Assembly (NCBI RefSeq): GCF_022213955.1
Contig: NZ_JAKNTW010000001.1
Location: forward strand, 744,001-808,000
Direction: 5' to 3'
DNA: 64,000 bases
Source: Dolomitihabitans soli
GTDB lineage: Bacteria > Actinomycetota > Actinomycetes > Streptosporangiales > Streptosporangiaceae
Below the pieces are notes generated by a model that saw only the letters and a list, made by a program, of their open reading frames with translations, made no database searches and was not told the DNA's origin. The translations under genes were made by a program, and so were the position numbers. Positions 15,656 through 25,202 of the stretch are shown here, one piece after another. Numbering within the stretch: the stretch's first letter is position 1; every line of letters begins with the position of its first letter.

Positions 15656-16867
15656 ATGTCCGTAGGGACCCATGCAGATCTGGGCGAGCCCTGCGTGCTG
15701 CTCAAACTCGGCGAGGTCGTCCTCAAGGGCAAGAATCGCGAGCTGTTCGAGCGCCGCCTGCAGGCCAACATCAAGGCCGCCCTGAAGGACTTCGACTTCA
15801 GCATCGAGGTACGGCAGCGCCACGGCGTCATCGCCGTCTTCCTGCCCACCGGCACCACCGTCGAGGTCGCCGAGTCGGTGGCCCAGCGGATCTCCGACGT
15901 GCCGGGGCTGGTCTGGATCCATCGCGCCTGGCGCGTCGAGAAGACCCCGGAGGCCGTCACCAAGGCGGCGATCGCCCTGGTGGAGGGCCGCGAGGAGATC
16001 CAGCGCAAGGCCACCTTCGCGGTGCGCTCCCGGCGCAGGGACAAGCGCTTCCCGCTGCGCTCCAACGAGCTCGACCGCCTGGTCGGCGGCGAGATCAACG
16101 ACATCTACGGCCTGCCGGTCGATCTCCGGAACCCGGAGTTGACGATCTTCATCGAGGTCGACAGGGACGAGGTCTTCGTCTTCACCGACGGCCTGCCGGG
16201 TCAGGGCGGCCTGCCGGTCGGCACCAGTGGCCGCGCCCTGGTGCTGATGTCCGGCGGCATCGACTCGCCGGTGGCCGCGTACCGGATGATGCGCCGGGGC
16301 CTGCGGGTCGACTTCCTGCACTTCTCCGGCATCCCCTTCACCACCTCGGAGTCCATCTACAAGGCGTACGCCCTGGTCCGGGCGCTGGACAAGTTCCAGG
16401 GCCGGTCCCGGCTGTGGGTGGTGCCGTTCGGCAAGGCACAGCAGTCGATCAAGGCGTCCGGCCAGGACCGGCTCGCGATGATCTCGCAGCGGCGGCTCAT
16501 GCTCAAGACCGCCGAGGAGGTGGCCCACCGCATCCACGCCGGCGCCCTGGTCACCGGTGACTCCCTCGGCCAGGTCTCCTCCCAGACCCTGCAGAACATC
16601 ACGGCCCAGGACCAGGCCGTCGAGCTGCCGATCCTGCGGCCCCTGATCGGCCTCGACAAGACCGAGATCATGTCCGAGGCCCGCCGGATCGGCACTCTGG
16701 AGATCTCCGAGTTGCCCGACGAGGACTGCTGCACCCTCCTCGCCCCGCGCCGGGCCGAGACTCGCGCCAAGATCGAGGATCTCCAGCGGATCGAGAAGCG
16801 GCTCGATGCGGAGGACCTGGCGGTCCAGCTCGCCGACTCCCTGCAGGAGTACAAGCTCGACGCCTAG
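15656..16867 (+). CDS. thiI: tRNA 4-thiouridine synthase ThiI (no rhodanese domain)
   Basis: Adenylates U8 of tRNA for 4-thiouridine formation, and in some bacteria serves thiazole synthesis. 403 residues: N-terminal ferredoxin-like and THUMP domain (~1-170), then a PP-loop pyrophosphatase domain with SGGIDSPVA near residue 199. The C-terminal rhodanese domain of the E. coli protein is absent, as in most Gram-positive ThiI proteins, so sulfur must come from a separate desulfurase. The ATG at 15656 follows GGAGG at 15643-15647. The stop overlaps the convergent YiaAB gene by 4 nt. Confidence 0.93.
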   Translation: MSVGTHADLGEPCVLLKLGEVVLKGKNRELFERRLQANIKAALKDFDFSIEVRQRHGVIAVFLPTGTTVEVAESVAQRISDVPGLVWIHRAWRVEKTPEAVTKAAIALVEGREEIQRKATFAVRSRRRDKRFPLRSNELDRLVGGEINDIYGLPVDLRNPELTIFIEVDRDEVFVFTDGLPGQGGLPVGTSGRALVLMSGGIDSPVAAYRMMRRGLRVDFLHFSGIPFTTSESIYKAYALVRALDKFQGRSRLWVVPFGKAQQSIKASGQDRLAMISQRRLMLKTAEEVAHRIHAGALVTGDSLGQVSSQTLQNITAQDQAVELPILRPLIGLDKTEIMSEARRIGTLEISELPDEDCCTLLAPRRAETRAKIEDLQRIEKRLDAEDLAVQLADSLQEYKLDA

Positions 16868-17151
16868 ACGTTCGGCTTGAAGGGGTCGTGTTCGGTCAGG
16901 AGTTTGTCCAGTCGTGCCTGGTCGACGCGGTTGTGCACCTCGGAGAGCTCCTGACGGTCGCGGACGCACTTGGCGAGCGTGAAGGCCGAGGTGACCACGT
17001 AGAGGGTGCCGACCGCGAGGAAGCCGCGCACCCAGCCGGAGACGGGCAGGTAGGCGATGCCGACGGCGACCGCCCCCACGGAGACGGCGAAGGAGATCAC
17101 CGACTGGAGGTAGAAACCGCTGGTGTTGGTGGGCTGGATCGTTTTGGTCAT
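16864..17151 (-). CDS. YiaAB two-helix membrane protein
   Basis: Small inner-membrane protein of 95 residues in the YiaA/YiaB family, of unknown function. Two hydrophobic helices (SVISFAVSVGAVAVGIAYLP and GFLAVGTLYVVTSAFTLA) are followed by a charged tail, the standard family arrangement. The ATG at 17151 is used because the conserved start region follows it; no ribosome-binding site is apparent. The upstream gap holds a 12-bp palindrome that may be a repressor site. The gene follows the DAHP synthase gene on the same strand, 87 bp away. Confidence 0.75.
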   Translation of the reverse strand: MTKTIQPTNTSGFYLQSVISFAVSVGAVAVGIAYLPVSGWVRGFLAVGTLYVVTSAFTLAKCVRDRQELSEVHNRVDQARLDKLLTEHDPFKPNV

Positions 17152-17204
17152 ACAGGAGATTCTGCGAGCCGCGAGCGCCCGGCACATGAGTCGTGATGCT
17201 TAGT

Positions 17205-17216
17205 TACTCATGAGTA
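17205..17216. promoter_or_regulatory. 12-bp palindrome upstream of the YiaAB gene
   Basis: TACTCATGAGTA, a perfect palindrome 54 bp before the YiaAB start, in the gap after the DAHP synthase stop. Its central heptamer CATGAGT recurs at 17185-17191. Shape and position suit a TetR/MarR/PaaX-type repressor; no such gene is adjacent. Confidence 0.45.
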
Positions 17217-17238
17217 GCATGGGCGCTCGCGGGCCGGA

Positions 17239-18282
<1,044 letters not shown>

Positions 18283-18313
18283 CTGAGGTACTCCTGTAGG
18301 TAGTGGAAAAGCA

Positions 18314-18349
18314 CGAAGGCCCCGAGTCCTTTCGGACCCGGGGCCTTCG
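18314..18349 (-). terminator. attenuator terminator hairpin before the DAHP synthase gene
   Basis: A 16-bp stem with one mispair (18314-18329 with 18334-18349) and a 4-nt loop, followed on the minus strand by a T-containing tract (TGCTTTTCC), so a good intrinsic terminator. It lies between the FWY leader peptide and aroF. GGCGAACG inside the leader (18383-18390, plus-strand letters) is fully complementary to CGTTCGCC directly adjoining the stem (18350-18357), providing an alternative antiterminator pairing. Confidence 0.8.
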
Positions 18350-18365
18350 CGTTCGCCTTTAGCTG

Positions 18366-18440
18366 TCAGCGCAGCATCTGGTGGCGAACGGTCCGACCCA
18401 CGGGCCCGTCGCCATACCAAAACCTGCACGCTGTACGCAT
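18366..18440 (-). CDS. aromatic leader peptide (Phe-Trp-Tyr) of the DAHP synthase attenuator
   Basis: A 24-codon frame starting at the ATG at 18440 and ending 83 nt before aroF. Residues 7-9 are Phe-Trp-Tyr in immediate succession (CRFWYGDG), one of each aromatic amino acid, which is exactly the end products that control DAHP synthase. A terminator hairpin and an alternative pairing follow. By analogy with trp-type leaders and the aroR leader of Corynebacterium glutamicum, ribosome stalling at scarce aromatic tRNAs should favour antitermination. No ribosome-binding site is obvious, so it may be leaderless. Function is inferred. Confidence 0.72.
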   Translation of the reverse strand: MRTACRFWYGDGPVGRTVRHQMLR

Positions 18441-18526
18441 CGTGGCAAATTGTAGCGCACGGTCGAAGGCGCGGGAGACGGTGCCCGTGTCCGACGCGCT
18501 GGCGCGGCGATGGGAGGATGGCGTCC

Positions 18527-19177
18527 GTGCCTGACAGGCGGTCAGAACCGGCGAGGGGAGTGACGGTGGAACCACCCGGGACTCCGAGGGAGGAGACCCG
18601 CCTTCCCCCGGGCCAGTACATCCCGCGGGGACGGCCGGTCATCCACTACGGGCGGGTGCCCGCCTTCCGCGCCGACACGTGGGACCTCCGCTTCTTCGGC
18701 GCCGTCGCCGCCGGGCAGGATCAGCGGCTCACCTGGCCCGAGTTCGCCGCCCTCCCGAGGACCACCCTCCTCGCCGACTTCCACTGCGTCACCAAGTTCT
18801 CCATCATGGGCAACGAGTGGAGCGGCGTCGCGGCATCCACCCTCCTCGCCGCGGTCCCGCCCGCCGACGACGTGCGCCACGTGATGCTGTGGGGGGAGTA
18901 CGGCTACAGCGCCAACGTCCGGCGGGCCGACTTCGACGCCTGCCTGTTCGCGCTGGAACTGGACGAGAAGCCCATCAGCGCGGAGCGCGGCTCTCCGGTC
19001 CGGGCCGTGATCCCCCATCTCTACGCGTGGAAGAGCGTGAAGTGGGTCCGCGCGATCGAGTACCTGACCGAGGACCGCCGCGGCTTCTGGGAGGAGCGCG
19101 GCTATCACAACGTCGCCGACCCCTGGCGCGAGCAGCGCTACTCCTACCAGGAAGAACCCGGCGAAGGCCCCCCATAG
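18527..19177 (+). CDS. molybdopterin-dependent oxidoreductase (sulfite-oxidase fold, YedY-like)
   Basis: A 216-residue single-domain protein of the sulfite oxidase/YedY molybdopterin superfamily. The molybdenum-ligating cysteine lies in DFHCVTKFS, followed by the NEWSGV segment and the WGEYGYSANV and PHLYAWKSVKWV cofactor-contact segments. There is no Tat signal and no dimerisation domain, so it is likely a cytoplasmic enzyme of unknown substrate. GTG at 18527 is preferred because GGAGG (18513-18517) is well spaced for it; the in-frame ATG at 18518 directly abuts that site. It is divergent from the aromatic attenuator. Confidence 0.88.
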   Translation: MPDRRSEPARGVTVEPPGTPREETRLPPGQYIPRGRPVIHYGRVPAFRADTWDLRFFGAVAAGQDQRLTWPEFAALPRTTLLADFHCVTKFSIMGNEWSGVAASTLLAAVPPADDVRHVMLWGEYGYSANVRRADFDACLFALELDEKPISAERGSPVRAVIPHLYAWKSVKWVRAIEYLTEDRRGFWEERGYHNVADPWREQRYSYQEEPGEGPP

Positions 19178-19237
19178 CGCAGGCCACGATCGGAGTTTCC
19201 CGGGCCTGGCGGGGCCCGATTGGCTAGCGTGACGCGC

Positions 19238-20395
19238 ATGTCCACCATCGGCTGGGCACTGCTGTGCCTCGCGAGCGCCCTCCTCGGTTTCCTCCTCTCC
19301 GTCCGGCGGTCCCGGGCCCGCAGGAGCGAGGGCGCGTTCGCGGCCCTGCACAGCGTCTCGATGGCCGCGCCGGCGTTACGCGGTGGCCTCACCTCCGACT
19401 CCGCCCGGGTGGCCGCCGGCCACCTCCGGATGCTGCTCGGCGCCGGCGCGGTGGCCATCGTGACCGGTGACGGCGAGGTGGTCTGGGAGGGGGCGGCCTG
19501 CTCGCACGTGCTCCAGGTGCCGCTGCACGCGTCCAGCGTGCTGGCCGCGGGGACGCCGCAGTTGCCGGCCGTACACGGCTGCGACACGTCCGGCTGCCCG
19601 CTGGACGCGGCCGTGGCGGTGCCGCTCACCGTGGGCGGACGGGTGATCGGCACCCTGGCCGCCTACGATGCCCGGGCGGGGGCGGCGCTGGTGCGGGCCG
19701 TCGCGGAGATCGGCCGCTGGGCCTCCGGCCAGCTCGAACTCGCCGAGCTCGACGCCTCCAGACGGCGCGCGCAGGACGCGGAGACACGGGCGCTGCGGGC
19801 GCAGATCTCCCCCCATTTCGTCTACAACTCCCTGACGACCATCGCGAGTTTCGTGCGCACCGATCCCGCCAGGGCCAGGGAACTGCTGCTGGACTTCGCC
19901 GACTTCGCGAGGCACGGCCTGCGGCGGGCCCGTGAGTTCACCACGCTGGCCGACGAACTGGGCTGTGTCGACCGCTACCTGTCGCTGGAGCGGGCGAGGT
20001 TCGGCGAGCGGCTGAGGTTCAGCGTGGAGGTCGCACCGGAGACGCTCCCGGTCCCGGTCCCGTTCCTCTGCGTGCAGCCCCTGGTCGAGAACGCGGTCAA
20101 GCACGGCCTGGGCGGCGGCAAGGGCACCGGCGAGGTGCGCGTCGTCGTCGAGGACGCCGGCCCGGAGACCCACATCAGCGTGGCCGACGACGGCACGGGC
20201 ATGGATCCCGCGCGGCTCCGCGACCTGCTCAGTTCGCCGGACTGCGGTGACCACGGCATCGGCCTCGCCAACGTCGACATACGGCTCCGCCGTATCTACG
20301 GCGAGGACTACGGACTGCAGGTCGAGTCGAAGGTGGGCGTCGGCACGACGATCAGGCTGCGGCTGCCCAAGGTCAACGCGCTCGCCAATAGCTAA
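19238..20395 (+). CDS. LytS/YehU-type sensor histidine kinase with GAF-like domain
   Basis: A 385-residue kinase: one N-terminal membrane helix (WALLCLASALLGFLLSV), a GAF-like sensor region (~30-165) containing a two-cysteine segment GCDTSGCPLD that could be redox- or metal-sensitive, then the His_kinase family segment with phospho-acceptor in QISPHFVYNSL and an ATPase domain (QPLVENAVKHG; ADDGTGMD; GIGLANV). The ATG at 19238 lies 8 nt after TAGCGT, a good -10, suggesting a leaderless mRNA. It sits 71 bp upstream of its LytTR partner. In other actinobacteria such pairs flank a solute symporter gene, but none is present here. Confidence 0.9.
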   Translation: MSTIGWALLCLASALLGFLLSVRRSRARRSEGAFAALHSVSMAAPALRGGLTSDSARVAAGHLRMLLGAGAVAIVTGDGEVVWEGAACSHVLQVPLHASSVLAAGTPQLPAVHGCDTSGCPLDAAVAVPLTVGGRVIGTLAAYDARAGAALVRAVAEIGRWASGQLELAELDASRRRAQDAETRALRAQISPHFVYNSLTTIASFVRTDPARARELLLDFADFARHGLRRAREFTTLADELGCVDRYLSLERARFGERLRFSVEVAPETLPVPVPFLCVQPLVENAVKHGLGGGKGTGEVRVVVEDAGPETHISVADDGTGMDPARLRDLLSSPDCGDHGIGLANVDIRLRRIYGEDYGLQVESKVGVGTTIRLRLPKVNALANS

Positions 20396-20466
20396 ACGTA
20401 GCTATTTCTTTACCGAGAGCATGCATTCCGGTTGCGACGAGGGCCGCGGCAGGGCAGCGTGGGGGG

Positions 20467-21261
20467 ATGCTGCGCATCCTGGCGGTAGACGATGAGCTGC
20501 CCGCCCTGGAAGAGCTGGCGTATCTCCTGCGCCAGGACTCCAGAGTGGAGCACGTGTCCATTGCGAACGACGGGGTCCAGGCTCTGCAGGACATGGTGCA
20601 GATGATCGGCGCCGGCGAGCGGCTCGACGGCGTCTTCCTCGACATCCGGATGCCCGGTCTCGACGGCCTGGACCTGGCCCGCCTGGTCGGCGGCTTCCCC
20701 ATGCCGCCCCGGCTGGTCTTCGTCACCGCGCATGACGACTGCGCGGTGCAGGCCTTCGAGTTGGAGGCCGTCGACTACCTGCTCAAACCGGTGCGCGCCG
20801 ACCGGCTCGCCGAGGCGGTGCGCCGCCTCGAGTCGGTGGTGGCGCCCCCAGTGGTGCCGCCGTCCGCGGAGGGCGATTCCTCACCTGGCACGGCCGGCGA
20901 CGACATCATCCCGGTGGAGCTCGGCGGGCGCACCCGGTTCGTCCCCCAGCAGTCGATCTGGTTCGCCGAGGCCCAGGGCGACTACGTCCGGCTGCACACC
21001 GTCGACGGCAGCTACCTCATCCGCATGTCGCTGGTGGCCCTGGAGCGCCGCTGGGCCGCCTCGGGCTTCATCCGGGTCCACCGCAGCACCCTCGTCGCCG
21101 CACGGCACGTCCAGGAGCTTCGTTTCGAGGGCGGGAAGATCCTCCTCCAGGTCGGCACCGAGACCCTTCCGGTCAGCCGCCGCCACACCCGTCAGGTCCG
21201 GGAACACCTCGTCGGCCAGTTCCGCACCCTCCCGCCGGCCACCCAGCCGCACCCCTCCTGA
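20467..21261 (+). CDS. LytTR-type response regulator
   Basis: Cytoplasmic response regulator, 264 residues. The receiver domain has Asp8-Asp9, phospho-acceptor Asp59 (VFLDIRMPG) and conserved Lys in LLKPVRAD. A Pro-rich linker (~128-145) leads to a LytTR DNA-binding domain (about 155-250) with the typical IWFAEAQGDYVRLHT and FIRVHRSTLV strands. It partners the LytS-type kinase just upstream on the same strand. It is followed by a palindromic GC-rich element and then over 1 kb without a recognisable gene, so its target is not evident. Confidence 0.92.
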   Translation: MLRILAVDDELPALEELAYLLRQDSRVEHVSIANDGVQALQDMVQMIGAGERLDGVFLDIRMPGLDGLDLARLVGGFPMPPRLVFVTAHDDCAVQAFELEAVDYLLKPVRADRLAEAVRRLESVVAPPVVPPSAEGDSSPGTAGDDIIPVELGGRTRFVPQQSIWFAEAQGDYVRLHTVDGSYLIRMSLVALERRWAASGFIRVHRSTLVAARHVQELRFEGGKILLQVGTETLPVSRRHTRQVREHLVGQFRTLPPATQPHPS

Positions 21262-21309
21262 CCCGCGACTCTCCCTCCCTGACCCCAGCCCTTCCTCCCT
21301 GAGCCGGGC

Positions 21310-21325
21310 ACGCCGGGCCCGGCGT
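21310..21325 (+). terminator. palindrome after the LytTR gene, candidate terminator
   Basis: ACGCCGGGCCCGGCGT, perfect 16-bp palindrome about 50 bp after the response-regulator stop. No T-tract; GC hairpins of this kind often end actinobacterial transcripts. Confidence 0.4.
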
Positions 21326-22393
21326 CGCGCCGAGAGACGCCACGGGCCGCCTGAGCCGGCGTTCACTCACCGGACGGTCGCCCAGGTCCCACGGACGTAC
21401 GGCGCCCAGGGTGTCGTACCGCGACCACGGGCCCGCGGGGAGGTTTCCGGCTCGCGCGGCCCGTCTCCGAGATCCCGCGGCCCGCTCGGCTCGGCGTCGG
21501 GCTCGCAGATCACGGGAGCCGGTCGAGGCCCATCGACGCCGACGTCGTGCTCCCGGTGCGCCGGGACGGCGGACGTGGACCTGCGTGGCGCTCAGGATGC
21601 CGTACGGGCCCGAGCCGGGAGGCGTCGCGGGCCGTCGGGGTCACCCCTCAGACGACCGGTCTGACGTCGGTCCGGCGGGCGTGACCCGGCCGCGCGACGT
21701 TATGGGCGCTGAGGGGCGCCGCGCAGGCGGCCCAGGGGCGCCGCACCGGCCTGGCAGGGGGCGTTTCGGTCTCTGCAGACCGGCCAAGGCTGAGGGCGGG
21801 CGCCGAGACGTCCACAGGGCCTTCCAGGCGTGGTCCGTGTCCGGACGGGAAGCGCCGGCGAGGCCGTAGCCAGCGGAGATGCGCGCGTCACCCGGGTCTG
21901 GTCAGGGGTGATGGGGCGATACGTCGCAGAAGTGCGAGTGCGCTCCGCGCGCATAGGCACGATCACGGAAGCCGGGGTCAATTCCCGGAAACGACCGTTC
22001 GTCGCGGCCGGAATGCCGCTCGGCGTGGGTGCACATTCCGTATGTCGACGGTTACAGACCGTTGATCGAGCTGTCGCTAAATAGGGTTTCGCACTTCATG
22101 ATCGTGACCGTAATGTGTGCCGAGTCGGAGCCAACGCCGACGCATCGGGGGGGACCTGGCCGCGAGGCCGATTGGGGCCTGGTGCGCGGAGACCAGGGTG
22201 ACCTCGGGGGTCGCCTGGCTGACGGGCCCTTGACCCGGGGGGGAGGGGCCCGTCGGCTCCGGCGTGGCGGAGGTGCTCGCGGGAGGCCGCGGAGCCGAAC
22301 CGGCGATCCGGTCTGCGGGGGCGGCCGGATCGCCCGGAGCGAGCACCTTCGTCGCGCCCTGACCCAAGCCCTTCCCGCCCGCAGCGCACGCCC

Positions 22394-22444
22394 GAGCGGT
22401 TCTGAGCGGTCCTGAGCGGTCCCTGAGTGGTCCTGAGTGGGGCT
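22394..22444. repeat. five tandem ~10-bp repeats
   Basis: Successive units of the form GAGCGGTCCT (10-11 bp, with drift to GAGTGG in the last two) just downstream of the endonuclease IV gene, in non-coding DNA. The ten-base period is close to one helical turn. Confidence 0.7.
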
Positions 22445-22507
22445 CACGCCCCAGCGGTCCTGGGTCGGGCTCTCGGACTCCGGACGGGTAACCGGCGGGT
22501 TCGCGGG

Positions 22508-23347
22508 TCAGCCGTCGCGGAGCTTCTTCAGCAGGGTGATGTCGTCCCGGTGCTCGTCCACCTTGCCCGGCGTCTCGATGCACAGGGGCACCCCGGCGGC
22601 GACAGGGTGCCGCATGATCTCGGCGAACGGCTGGGCGCCGATGAGACCGGCTCCGATGTTCTCGTGGCGGTCACGCTTGGAGCCGCAGGGATCCTTCGAG
22701 TCGTTGGCGTGGATGAGCTTGAGGCGTCCGGGCGCGATGGCGTGCAGCGCGTCGAGGGTCTGGGCGACGCCGTCCGGCGCGGTCAGGTCGTGGCCCGCCG
22801 AGAAGGCGTGACAGGTGTCGAGGCAGACGCCGACGCGCGGATGGAAGTCGAGGACGCCGAGATAGGGGCCGAGGTCCTGGACGGTGGCGCAGAGCACCTG
22901 ACCCTGTCCGGCCATGGGTTCGAGCAGCAGGTCGGGGCCGTCGGCGGGGATCTCGTCGAGGAGCGGCAGGAGTTGCTCGCGGACCTGGCGGAAAGCGTCG
23001 TCACGCGGCTGGCTCACGGCGGAGCCGGTGTGCACCACGACTCCCAGCGCGCCGATGTCGGCGCCCCTGCGCAGGCTGTGCCGTACGGCGGCGACCGACT
23101 TCTCCAGGGTGTCGGCGCTGGGCGAGCCCAGGTTGATCAGGTAGGGCGCGTGGACGAAGGTCGGCATGCCGGACTCGCGCAGGTCCCTGTCCTGCCCGGG
23201 ATCGCCTGCGGCGAGCGCCCAGCCGCGCGGATTGCTGACGAACACCTGGATGATCTCGGCGCCGATGGAGTCGGCGTAGGCGAGGCCGCCCTTGGCCAGC
23301 CCGCCGGTGACCATGGCGTGTCCGCCGATGGCAGAAGTAAGGCTCAT
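22508..23347 (-). CDS. nfo: deoxyribonuclease IV (apurinic/apyrimidinic endonuclease)
   Basis: Base-excision repair enzyme cutting 5' to abasic sites; cytoplasmic, 279 residues, a normal length. The three-zinc TIM barrel is recognisable by FVHAPYLINLGS, GVVVHTGSA, LLLEPMAGQG, GVCLDTCHAF, LIHANDSKDPCGSKRDRHENIG and CIETPGK, which supply the His/Glu/Asp ligands. The ATG at 23347 gives the family start. No ribosome-binding site is visible, but TAAACT on the minus strand lies about 10 nt upstream, so a leaderless transcript is likely. Its 3' end abuts the repeat-containing gene-poor region. Confidence 0.94.
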   Translation of the reverse strand: MSLTSAIGGHAMVTGGLAKGGLAYADSIGAEIIQVFVSNPRGWALAAGDPGQDRDLRESGMPTFVHAPYLINLGSPSADTLEKSVAAVRHSLRRGADIGALGVVVHTGSAVSQPRDDAFRQVREQLLPLLDEIPADGPDLLLEPMAGQGQVLCATVQDLGPYLGVLDFHPRVGVCLDTCHAFSAGHDLTAPDGVAQTLDALHAIAPGRLKLIHANDSKDPCGSKRDRHENIGAGLIGAQPFAEIMRHPVAAGVPLCIETPGKVDEHRDDITLLKKLRDG

Positions 23348-23476
23348 GATGGCCGCCAGTTTAGGCGCTGGCTCCGACGACTTGGAGCATGACACAAAAG
23401 GGCGGGCAAAGCCCCGGCCGACTTCGGAGTTCTGGATGCTGGACCTGGCCGGACGGGGGTGTGTCTACTTGACTCC

Positions 23477-23983
23477 ATGCCGGATATCACCGCTTTCAAC
23501 ACCCAGGGGGAGGCCGACGCCCGTGCGGCGCTCCTCGCCTGCTGCGCCTCGCCGGCGTTCGCCGCGGAGGTCGCCGCCGGCCGGCCGTACGGGAGTGCGG
23601 CGGAGGTGGTCGCGGCGGCGGCGGACGCCGCGGGGCGGCTGCGCTGGCCGGAGGTGCGGGAGGCGCTGGCGGCGCACCCGCGGATCGGCGAGCGGGCGGC
23701 GGGGAGCGGCAGGGAGGCGTCGTGGTCGCGGGGGGAGCAGTCCGGCGCGGCGGACGCGGGCCAGGACGTGCGGCTACGGCTGGCGGCGGGCAACCTCGCC
23801 TACGAGGAGCGGTTCGGCCACGTCTACCTGGTCTGCGCCACCGGGCTGACCGCGGCGGAGATGCTGGGGCGGCTGGAGCGCCGGCTGGGCAACGACGAGG
23901 AGAGCGAGCGGCGGGCCGTACGGGAGGAGCTTGTGAAGATCACCAGGCTGCGGGTGGCGAAGCTGCTGGAGGAGGACGGATGA
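23477..23983 (+). CDS. uraD: 2-oxo-4-hydroxy-4-carboxy-5-ureidoimidazoline (OHCU) decarboxylase
   Basis: Third step from urate to S-allantoin: decarboxylates OHCU. 168 residues, a normal length, cytoplasmic. The catalytic His is in AAHPRIGE, and the substrate-binding Glu/Arg are in YEERFGHVYLVCATG, all intact. The ATG at 23477 has no ribosome-binding site; a -10-like TCTACT just upstream suggests a leaderless start and the head of the purine-catabolic operon. Its stop overlaps the uraH start (ATGA), followed closely by uricase, so the three successive enzymes are translationally linked. Confidence 0.93.
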   Translation: MPDITAFNTQGEADARAALLACCASPAFAAEVAAGRPYGSAAEVVAAAADAAGRLRWPEVREALAAHPRIGERAAGSGREASWSRGEQSGAADAGQDVRLRLAAGNLAYEERFGHVYLVCATGLTAAEMLGRLERRLGNDEESERRAVREELVKITRLRVAKLLEEDG

Positions 23984-24291
23984 GCCTGTCGACCCACGTG
24001 CTAGACGCGGGCCTCGGCCGTCCCGCCGAGGGCGTCGCGGTACGGCTGGAGGGGCCCGGCGGGGTCATCGCGGAGGGGCGGACCGGGGCCGACGGCCGGC
24101 TGGCGGGATGGACGCCGGGGGCGGGGCCGCACCAGCTGGTCTTCGACACCGGCGGCTACTTCGCGGCGCGCGGCCTGGCGACCTTCTACCCCGAGGTCGT
24201 GATCGGGTTCACGGTCGGCGACCCGGGGGAGCACTACCACGTGCCGCTCCTGCTCAGCCAGTACGCCTATTCGACCTACCGAGGGAGTTAG
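23980..24291 (+). CDS. uraH: 5-hydroxyisourate hydrolase (transthyretin-like)
   Basis: Second step of urate breakdown: hydrolyses 5-hydroxyisourate to OHCU. 103 residues, normal for the family. The signature residues are intact: His in LSTHVLD, Arg in AVRLE, His in HYHVPLLLS and the C-terminal YRGS tetrapeptide that closes the active site. The ATG at 23980 overlaps the uraD stop by 4 nt, and uricase begins 3 nt after its own stop. Fusions of uraD and uraH are known elsewhere; here they stay separate but coupled. Confidence 0.95.
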   Translation: MSLSTHVLDAGLGRPAEGVAVRLEGPGGVIAEGRTGADGRLAGWTPGAGPHQLVFDTGGYFAARGLATFYPEVVIGFTVGDPGEHYHVPLLLSQYAYSTYRGS

Positions 24292-24294
24292 CAG

Positions 24295-25164
24295 GTGGCC
24301 GTCGTGCTCGGACCCAACCGCTACGGGAAGGCGGAGACCCGTGTCGTCCGCGTGACCCGCGACGGGGACGTCCACCGGATCAAGGACTGCAACGTGAGCG
24401 TCGCGTTGTCGGGCGACATGACGGAGGCCCACATCAGCGGGAGCAACGCGGCGGTGCTGCCGACCGACACGCAGAAGAACACCGTCTTCGCCTATGCCAA
24501 GAAGTACGGCATCAGCCAGATCGAGGAGTTCGCACGGCTGCTGGCCAGGCACTTCACCCGCTCCCAGCCGGCCGTCCACCGCGCCAGGGTGGCGATCGAG
24601 GAATACTCCTGGGAGCGGATCCCGAAGGGCCCCTCGTGGTCCTTCGCGCGCGCCGGCGGCGAGATCCGCACCTGCGCGGTCCACTACGACCGGAACGGCA
24701 CCGAGACGGTGGTCTCCGGGCTGAAGGACCTGGTGGTGCTCAACACGACCGGCTCGGAGTTCCACGGCTTCGCCCGCGACGAGTACACGACCCTGGAACC
24801 GGCCACCGACCGCGTCCTGGCCACCGAGGTCACCGCCACCTGGCGGTACGTCCCGCCCGTCGCCGACTACGGCGAGTCCTACGAAGAGGTACGGCGGTGC
24901 CTGCTGGAGGCGTTCGCGCGGACCCACAGCCTGTCCCTCCAGCAGACCCTCTACGCCATGGGCAGCAGGGTCCTGGCCGATCGGCCCGAGGTCTGCGAGG
25001 TACGGCTGACCCTCCCGAACCGGCACCACTTTCTCGTCGATCTCACCCCGTTCGGGCTGGACAACGACAACGAGGTGTATTTCGCCGCCGACCGTCCCTA
25101 CGGGCTGATCGAGGGGCATGTCCTGCGCGACGACGCCCCCGCCGCCACCTTCGCCTGGGAGTGA
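24295..25164 (+). CDS. urate oxidase (factor-independent uricase)
   Basis: Oxidises urate to 5-hydroxyisourate with O2, no metal or cofactor needed. 289 residues, close to the Arthrobacter and Bacillus enzymes, with two T-fold halves. Visible landmarks: LGPNRYGKAETRVVRV at the start, the NTQKNT-type loop as PTDTQKNTVFA (Thr of the catalytic Lys/Thr pair), TTGSEFHGFARDEYTTL, and the NRHHFLVDL segment. A GTG start with GGGAG upstream, 3 nt after uraH. Third member of the coupled uraD-uraH-uricase set. Confidence 0.95.
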   Translation: MAVVLGPNRYGKAETRVVRVTRDGDVHRIKDCNVSVALSGDMTEAHISGSNAAVLPTDTQKNTVFAYAKKYGISQIEEFARLLARHFTRSQPAVHRARVAIEEYSWERIPKGPSWSFARAGGEIRTCAVHYDRNGTETVVSGLKDLVVLNTTGSEFHGFARDEYTTLEPATDRVLATEVTATWRYVPPVADYGESYEEVRRCLLEAFARTHSLSLQQTLYAMGSRVLADRPEVCEVRLTLPNRHHFLVDLTPFGLDNDNEVYFAADRPYGLIEGHVLRDDAPAATFAWE

Positions 25165-25202
25165 GCATGGGATTCAGCAGGGGAGACGGCGGGGGAGGGA
25201 GC

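Larger units (their letters stand above)
21262..22507. other. 1.25-kb stretch without a recognisable gene
   Basis: No frame on either strand gives family-like protein; the frames present are low-complexity Arg/Pro/Gly-rich translations typical of non-coding GC-rich DNA. Visible structure: a 16-bp perfect palindrome (21310-21325) that may end the LytTR transcript, an AT-richer patch around 22050-22120 that could hold a promoter, and five ~10-bp tandem repeats at 22394-22444. It may be a decayed gene or a regulatory region. Confidence 0.5.

Noticed and set aside
15656-16867. ThiI apparently truncated because the rhodanese domain is missing
   Set aside because: Most Gram-positive ThiI proteins end at this point; length is normal for the group.
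22077-22583. 168-codon minus-strand frame in the gene-poor region
   Set aside because: Pro/Arg-rich low-complexity translation that runs through the ten-base repeats and into the endonuclease IV gene; no ribosome-binding site and no motif.
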